19,752 bases of DNA from Ramicandelaber brevisporus (taxonomy: Eukaryota > Kickxellomycota > Ramicandelaberales > Ramicandelaberaceae): positions 22,989 through 42,740 of the forward strand of contig MU602692.1 in NCBI GenBank assembly GCA_025201865.1. The letters run 5' to 3'. Positions 14,075 through 19,752 of the stretch are shown piece after piece. Each line of letters starts with the position of its first letter. Within the stretch, counting starts at the first letter, position 1. A program made the position numbers and the translations under genes. The notes below the pieces were generated by a model. That model searched no databases, had not been told where the DNA came from, and saw nothing but the letters and a program-made list of their open reading frames with translations.

Positions 14075-17000
14075 TTAAAAGGCAGACTTGGTCTTGGCCA
14101 TGGTTTTCAACACCTCGAACTCACCAGTTTGCATGCACATGTCGCGGAAGATGGAGCCTTCGCGTTCAATAAGAGTGGCTGGATCATCGAACTCGGCAAC
14201 CTGACCTCTGTCCAAAACAAGAATGCGGTCATAGTCGACAACGGTGCGGAGACGGTGGGCAACGCAGAGGATGGTCGAGTTGGCGAAAGATTCACGAATG
14301 GTGGTTTGGATCTTGGCGTCAGTCTCGAAATCGACATTGGAGCTAGCCTCATCAAGCAGCAACAAACGTGGAGAACGAGCCAGAGCACGAGCGAGGGCAA
14401 CCAGTTGACGCTGGCCAACGGACAGGTTGCTACCACCTTCACGAATCTGGGCATCGAGGGAAGTGAACACAGCAGAGCTGCGCAGCTCAACGGAGGTGAC
14501 TGGCTGGACAGTTGGCAGCGAGGAGTCAGAGTCAGAGCCAGCATTGGATGGAGTGGCAGTGGCATCTGGAGTTGTGGTAGTGGTCGTTGTGGCAGTAGCA
14601 ATATCCTCATCACCGAGCAAGTGAGCACGGCGCAGAGCCTCCCACAACACGGTGTCATCGTGGTCATCGAATGGATCCAGGTTGGAGCGAATGGTGCCAT
14701 CAAACAGGACTGGGTCCTGTGGAATGATGACCACATTTCTGCGGAGATCCTGGAGACCAATCTTGCTGATGTCGATGCCGTCAATCTCGATGCAGCCAGA
14801 CTCGGCCTCGAGCATACGCAGGAACAGGAGACCCAAAGAGGACTTGCCTGCGCCAGTGCGACCGACAATACCGATGCGCTCGCCAGGCTTGGTGTTGAAG
14901 TTGATGCCCTTGATGACCTGTGGTGCATCTGGAGCATAGCGGGCATGCAAGTTTCGAACGACAACCTCGCCCTTGTGTGGCCAGGACGCTGGTGGACGGC
15001 TGTTTGGAATGACGGCGGCAGCTTCTTGGTCGACGACGAGGTATTGGCTGATGCGCTCGACACCGTTCATGGCCATCTCGAGCAGACCGTAGGTACGCAC
15101 AATCCACAGAGCGGCATTGGAGAAGAGCAGAGCATACGACAGAGCGAAACCAGCAGACGCGGCGGTGTACTGATCCTGGTTATACACAATGATGACAGCA
15201 GAGTAGCACGACACGAGAGCACCGAGGATATCCATGTGGAATGACAGCCAGCGGTTGGTACCCCAAGTCAAGTAGAATGGACGGTTGAAGCCATTGACAA
15301 GCTCGACGCACTCCTTGATGAAGCGGCTGACTGCACCATAAGCACGAATGGTAGTGACACCGGCAGTCAATTCACCGTAGAGCGAGAGGAGTGGAGACAT
15401 GGCATTGGACTCGATACGCTTGAGCTCACGAGACACATTCAGGTAGATGACCATGGCGTAGTAGCCCATGCCGAAAATGATGACGCCGACGATCATGAAG
15501 CTTGGGATCGTGTATGTGACAACCACGGTGATGAAGACGGCATTGGCACAGTGCTCCATCAGAGAGTACAGCCAGTGCATGGTTTCGTTGTCAACAGCAC
15601 GGATATCTTGACTGAAACGGTTCAAGATGCGGCCAATTGGGGTGCGATCGAAGAAGCGAGGAGTGGCATTGATGAGACGGTTGAGCAGATCGGCATGGAT
15701 GCGACGAGAGGCATTGATAGTACCCCACATTTCAACAGCCATGAGGATAACCTTGACAACAAGCTGGACAAGACCAAGCAGACAGTAGACGGTGACATAG
15801 TAGTACAGAGAGTGAGGAACATTCTCGGCAAGGGTGGAGAACATACTGACAGTGGACTCGTTCTTTGGACCGAAGCCAACAACGCTGGCAGCCAGAGTAG
15901 ATGGAGAAGAGGCAGTGGGGGCGGCATTGGTGGATGATGAGAAGCCAGGCACGAGAACAGTCATCATGCCAAACATTGCAGAGACTGAGCCGACAACATC
16001 GCCTTCGCTAGCAGCAGCCCAGATACGAAGCCAGTTGTCCTGAATCATATTGCCACCACGAGTGCCAAGAGCAGCAGTGGCGAGACCAAGCCAGAAGAGG
16101 ATTCCACCAGCAGCCGAGCCGTACAGCAGGTAAACATCGAGTGACACTTTGCCAGATGCACGCTCTTCGTCTTGAATGAGAGGCTCACCAGCCGCAGCAC
16201 CATCGACATCAGAGACAGCAGAGTGGTCATTACGAGAGGTGCTGGCCGCAGTAGCCAGGGCAGCAGACTCTTCAATATCCTCGAGAGTAACGCTCTTCAA
16301 GTAGCCACGAGCGAGAACATCGGTTGGGCTGCCCTGAGCGACAAGAGTGCCTTCGTGCATAACAGCAACCAACTTGGCAGCACCAGCAACGAGCGAAACG
16401 TGATGAGTAACCAAGACAATTGTGCGACCAGCCATCAATGGACCCAGGAATGCCTCCTTGAAAATGTGACGAGCGGTGTCTGAATCAACAGCGGACAGAC
16501 AGTCATCGAGCAGCACATGGTTGCAGCGGCTGTAGACGGCACGAGCCAATGCAAGACGCTGCTTTTGGCCACCGGAAAGAGTAACACCCTTCTCACCAAC
16601 CATTGTGGCATCACCAGCTGGCAAAATACGCAGGTCAGGGTTCAAGGCACAGGCATGCAGGACAGCACGGTAGCGCTGCTCGTCATACTTCTCACCAAAG
16701 ACGATGTTTTCCTTAATTGTAGCATTACGTAACCATGCAGTCTGAGCAACATAGGCCACATCTGTAATCAGTTCGCCTTCGTGAGGAATAACAATCTCTC
16801 CACTGACACGTGTCATTTCTCCGAGCAAAGCCAGCAACAGCGAGCTCTTTCCACTGCCAGTTGCACCAGCAATCACAGAGATGGCACCAGCTGGGAAGCG
16901 AACGCTGAGATCATTCAGCTGGAAGAGTGCTTTGCCAGAACCACTGACGCTTGATACAGCGGTTGATGTGGATGTAGCGGTAGAGGTGATGCTGATGGCA

Positions 17001-19180
17001 TCGGAGTCGGTGCCCTCATCAGATGAGTCGGTTGTAGAGGCAGAGTCAGCTGTGGCTGCTGTATCATCATTCTTGACAATTGAAGTCCACTGGAAGGTTG
17101 CATTGTTGAAGCCAAGAGTGCTTGGAGCGTCCAGGACAGCAGCGGTTTCAGCCTCGGCTTGAGCAACACGGTTGATGAGCAGTTCAACCTCCTCAGTGCC
17201 CAAGAACTCATCAATACGATCAATCGAAGCCTTAGCAGTGAGGAACCATTGGGCAAGACCAGGCAATGAACCGAGGGACTCCTTGATGATACGGAACAGG
17301 GTGAGCGAAGTGAATGCAATGTTTGGATGCAAAACATGTCCAAATACAACAGTGTAGCAGATGAATGTAACACAGGTGATTAAGATTGGCTGGACAGTCA
17401 TAACAATGTCAACAAGCACACCATACCAGAATGAGCGACGCACAACATCCAGCTGCTCTTCACGGACTGAAGTGATGCGATCGGCGAAGCGCTCGCCCCA
17501 GCCAAACATCTTAATGATTCTGATTCCTTGCATCAATTCATTGACCATTCCAACGCGCTTATCGTTCAAACCGTTTGAAATGTGAACATATTTCCACAGC
17601 TTCTTGAAGGCAAAGTTGCTAACTGGAAGCAAAAGTGCAGCCGATCCAAGTCCAATAAATGCCGAAACTCCAAGTAAATCATACAGGAAATACAAGCCAA
17701 TCACCAGCTGAAGTGGCGTTGCGTATGCCATATCCAGATAAGCAATTGCATTGGTTGTACGATGGACATCACTGGTCAGCAAGTTAACCACCTTACCAGC
17801 TGTAGACTGTTGAGCACGCAGTTTCTTGGCCTCATCTTCCAATGCCTCATCACGGCTGTCGTCAACCTTAGACTTCTTCTTCTTCTTCTTTTTATCCTTC
17901 TTGTCGCTCTTTTTGGCAGTGGCGTTGTTATCATTAGACTCCTCAGTGGATTCACCAGATTCAGCAGAGTCATCAGATGGGGCGACAACAGTCTCTGGAG
18001 CCTGGAATGGCAAAGAAAGAGTCTTCTCAACGATAGCACGAGTAACGATGGCACGCAGCTGCATTCCAATATGGCGGCCAATCCAGAGAGGACGCTGATA
18101 GAAGATTGTGGCCAAAGTTGGGCAAACGAACAAACCAATGGCCCACATGTATCCAACGGCCTTGGGCTGAGTATCTCTGTTTTGGAGATAAATCAACAGT
18201 CCGTTCAGGCACATTGGTCCCGCAAACTGAAGCAACATGTTAGCAGTGGAGAATAACAGCTGAAGAGCCAGCTGGCCCTTAAACATGGTCCACAGATTGA
18301 ACAGCAATGATTTGCCCTCCTTTTGCTTGCGCTGATAGCGAGCCCAGGCATTGTCTCCATCATCTGCATCTGGCAAGTCCCACAGATCATTTGGCTCAAG
18401 AGTCTTTGCATTTCCATTCAAGATAACTGGGAATACCCACGAGAATGTTGCCCATCCAAAGATTGACGATGTGTCTTCCAGTGACTGATCACGCAGCACA
18501 GAATCAGCATCTTCATTACCAGTGGCATCAGACTTGCTGTGAGCAACGCGACGAGAGCTACGATCGGTGAAGATAGTCAAAAGGAACAGAGTCAGAGTAA
18601 GACCAGAGTGCTCCAGAATCAAATAGTCCTGCTCAGACGGATGCTCAGGAACACCGTGCTTGACAAAGTGATGATGGAGATCTGGCAATGAGAATGGGAA
18701 TGCCAGCAGGAACAATGGCGCCAACTGCAGGGAGAACGCCAGTCCATCGCGCACCAACCAACGGCGCAGACCCAAGACAGTGGAGGCGAGAGCAGCAATA
18801 GTCCACACAGCGACGCTGGCGGTCAAGGCGCGGACGCGCACGGCAGAAAGGTGATCGCGCTTGTACTGAGCAAGCTCCAGCAAATTAACTTGCACATACA
18901 CAATGGCGAAGCAGACAAGAGGCTTGATCAGGTCGAGAATAGTCTCAAGCTTGCCAGAGAAGTAAAACTCGCGAGTCAGCGGAAGTCGCTGCCAGAGACG
19001 CTTTTCACGGCGAATGGCGCTCCAGGCAAGACCGAGAGAGAGGAGGAGGAGAGCGAGAATGGCATACACATCGATGATGAGGTGGCGGGCACAGAAGCCA
19101 ATGCTGCCACCATCGGAAGGCAACAGCTGCCAATCCTCGGGGCTGCAGCCAACCAGCGTAGCTAACAAGCTCGCCAGCAT
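14075..19180 (-). CDS. Full-length ABCC (MRP) transporter, Ybt1/Vmr1-like, with TMD0
   Basis: The 1701-residue protein has the full MRP layout: an N-terminal five-helix TMD0 (about 1-225), then TMD1, NBD1, TMD2 and NBD2. NBD1 has Walker A GATGSGKSS (Lys778), signature LSGGQ (868-872) and Walker B LLDDCLSAVD with Asp (D893) where the catalytic Glu would be, as is normal for MRP NBD1. NBD2 has Walker A GRTGAGKSS (Lys1446), signature LSVGQ (1586-1590) and Walker B LLLLDEASSNVD (Glu1611). The LALLGEM after Walker A, the Lys/Asp-rich insert in TMD1 (about 400-450) and a Thr/Ser-rich insert in NBD2 before the signature (about 1525-1570) recall yeast Ybt1, Vmr1 and Nft1, vacuolar exporters of bile acids, organic anions and metal or drug conjugates. 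The start is ATG 19180; the longer open frame begins only at TTG. The stop is TAA. Substrate and membrane are inferred. Confidence 0.96.
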   Translation of the reverse strand: MLASLLATLVGCSPEDWQLLPSDGGSIGFCARHLIIDVYAILALLLLSLGLAWSAIRREKRLWQRLPLTREFYFSGKLETILDLIKPLVCFAIVYVQVNLLELAQYKRDHLSAVRVRALTASVAVWTIAALASTVLGLRRWLVRDGLAFSLQLAPLFLLAFPFSLPDLHHHFVKHGVPEHPSEQDYLILEHSGLTLTLFLLTIFTDRSSRRVAHSKSDATGNEDADSVLRDQSLEDTSSIFGWATFSWVFPVILNGNAKTLEPNDLWDLPDADDGDNAWARYQRKQKEGKSLLFNLWTMFKGQLALQLLFSTANMLLQFAGPMCLNGLLIYLQNRDTQPKAVGYMWAIGLFVCPTLATIFYQRPLWIGRHIGMQLRAIVTRAIVEKTLSLPFQAPETVVAPSDDSAESGESTEESNDNNATAKKSDKKDKKKKKKKSKVDDSRDEALEDEAKKLRAQQSTAGKVVNLLTSDVHRTTNAIAYLDMAYATPLQLVIGLYFLYDLLGVSAFIGLGSAALLLPVSNFAFKKLWKYVHISNGLNDKRVGMVNELMQGIRIIKMFGWGERFADRITSVREEQLDVVRRSFWYGVLVDIVMTVQPILITCVTFICYTVVFGHVLHPNIAFTSLTLFRIIKESLGSLPGLAQWFLTAKASIDRIDEFLGTEEVELLINRVAQAEAETAAVLDAPSTLGFNNATFQWTSIVKNDDTAATADSASTTDSSDEGTDSDAISITSTATSTSTAVSSVSGSGKALFQLNDLSVRFPAGAISVIAGATGSGKSSLLLALLGEMTRVSGEIVIPHEGELITDVAYVAQTAWLRNATIKENIVFGEKYDEQRYRAVLHACALNPDLRILPAGDATMVGEKGVTLSGGQKQRLALARAVYSRCNHVLLDDCLSAVDSDTARHIFKEAFLGPLMAGRTIVLVTHHVSLVAGAAKLVAVMHEGTLVAQGSPTDVLARGYLKSVTLEDIEESAALATAASTSRNDHSAVSDVDGAAAGEPLIQDEERASGKVSLDVYLLYGSAAGGILFWLGLATAALGTRGGNMIQDNWLRIWAAASEGDVVGSVSAMFGMMTVLVPGFSSSTNAAPTASSPSTLAASVVGFGPKNESTVSMFSTLAENVPHSLYYYVTVYCLLGLVQLVVKVILMAVEMWGTINASRRIHADLLNRLINATPRFFDRTPIGRILNRFSQDIRAVDNETMHWLYSLMEHCANAVFITVVVTYTIPSFMIVGVIIFGMGYYAMVIYLNVSRELKRIESNAMSPLLSLYGELTAGVTTIRAYGAVSRFIKECVELVNGFNRPFYLTWGTNRWLSFHMDILGALVSCYSAVIIVYNQDQYTAASAGFALSYALLFSNAALWIVRTYGLLEMAMNGVERISQYLVVDQEAAAVIPNSRPPASWPHKGEVVVRNLHARYAPDAPQVIKGINFNTKPGERIGIVGRTGAGKSSLGLLFLRMLEAESGCIEIDGIDISKIGLQDLRRNVVIIPQDPVLFDGTIRSNLDPFDDHDDTVLWEALRRAHLLGDEDIATATTTTTTTPDATATPSNAGSDSDSSLPTVQPVTSVELRSSAVFTSLDAQIREGGSNLSVGQRQLVALARALARSPRLLLLDEASSNVDFETDAKIQTTIRESFANSTILCVAHRLRTVVDYDRILVLDRGQVAEFDDPATLIEREGSIFRDMCMQTGEFEVLKTMAKTKSAF

Positions 19181-19752
19181 TCTATGGTATCGCTTATGAT
19201 AGAAAGGAGATTGTGAGTAGAGAAAAAAGGAGAGGTGTTTGTAGTGTAAAAAAGGGATACGAAAGGGCTGGGCTGAAGAGGGGGAGAGGAGGGAGTGAAG
19301 AAGAGAGCAAAGTTTGCGATCCGTCACGACTTTATGAAGCGAGAGTGTGTGTAAGCGAGCAAGCAAGCCCGACGCCAAGCAACCAACGGTGTGCGGAGCA
19401 ATTTATCTCGATGCGGAATATGCGATGTGCTGACAAAGTTGCCATGGATCGGAGCTTGACTCTCCACAACATGCAATTGGAGGGGCGATGACTAGGCCTG
19501 TTAAACGCGACCAGCGAAGTTACATATGTGCTCTCGGAAACACTTCGGGTCACCGTAGAAGGGACGCCTCTAAAATGGTCATCGCCAGTGCATGAGACCA
19601 GAGAGGGACGCACACGTCAGCAACGTCAATCCATATTTGTGACTCAATGGGTTAAAACTGTTGAGAGATGGGGAAGGACATGCTATTTACGGACCCGGTG
19701 ATGACTCGAGAGTCTCCTTGTTGCTGCGCAATAACTCACGACGAACGCGCAC
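19181..19752. other. Upstream region of the full-length ABCC gene
   Basis: These 572 bp should contain the 5' UTR and promoter of the ABCC gene. On the mRNA strand the first ~140 bp are CT-rich (plus strand: GAGAGGAGGGAG). Beyond about 19380 I see no gene, repeat or RNA. Short open frames on both strands lack protein-like features. Confidence 0.55.

Noticed and set aside
14042-15244. 400-codon open frame on the plus strand
   Set aside because: It is antisense to NBD2/TMD2 of the ABCC gene, whose motifs are beyond doubt; the antisense frame is open because of codon bias and has no recognisable domain.
19181-19378. 66-residue N-terminal extension of the ABCC protein
   Set aside because: The frame opens at TTG; the first ATG at 19180 gives the expected start of TMD0.

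Overview
The window reads as nuclear DNA of an intron-poor eukaryote, most likely a fungus. The long intact frames encode eukaryotic proteins: a Ubp2-type deubiquitinase, a GYF-domain spliceosomal protein, an SNF5 chromatin-remodelling subunit, ribosomal protein eS17 and two ABCC transporters. All three standard stop codons are used. CAG/CAA-encoded glutamine runs are common, and intergenic spacers are short (136 to 1318 bp). The Ubp2 and Ybt1/Vmr1-like architectures favour fungi. The apparently intronless CDSs and polyQ load would fit an early-diverging lineage, but the exact clade is inference.

Layout from left to right: the first 532 bp hold the N-terminal 177 codons of an ABCC transporter on the minus strand, cut by the window edge and strikingly GC-rich. 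A 1.3 kb gene-free stretch with short tandem repeats follows. Next come two minus-strand genes 136 bp apart: the large Ubp2-like ubiquitin hydrolase (1851-6341) and the CD2BP2/Snu40/Lin1-like GYF protein (6478-7590). A 631 bp divergent promoter separates the GYF gene from the plus-strand SNF5 gene (8222-10945). SNF5 carries a 140 bp tandem duplication that shifts the reading frame near its 3' end. A small plus-strand coiled-coil gene (11719-12054) converges on ribosomal protein eS17 (12377-12889, minus). Upstream of eS17 lie a secreted I36/crystallin-like protein (13427-13759, minus) and a full-length ABCC transporter (14075-19180, minus). The last 572 bp are its upstream region.

The genes are mostly unrelated housekeeping functions (protein turnover, splicing, chromatin, translation) with two membrane transporters and one secreted protein. 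There is no sign of an operon-like system, transposon, CRISPR array, tRNA or rRNA. The observations most worth a second look are the SNF5 frameshifting duplication, the contrasting base composition of the two ABCC genes, the secreted I36-like protein, the orphan coiled-coil protein, a GC-rich dyad beside a TATA-like motif, a G-quadruplex-capable repeat at the eS17 stop codon, and a candidate 5' UTR intron of eS17. Several starts were moved to the first plausible in-frame ATG because the longest open frame began at GTG or TTG, which is not credible for a eukaryotic nuclear gene.
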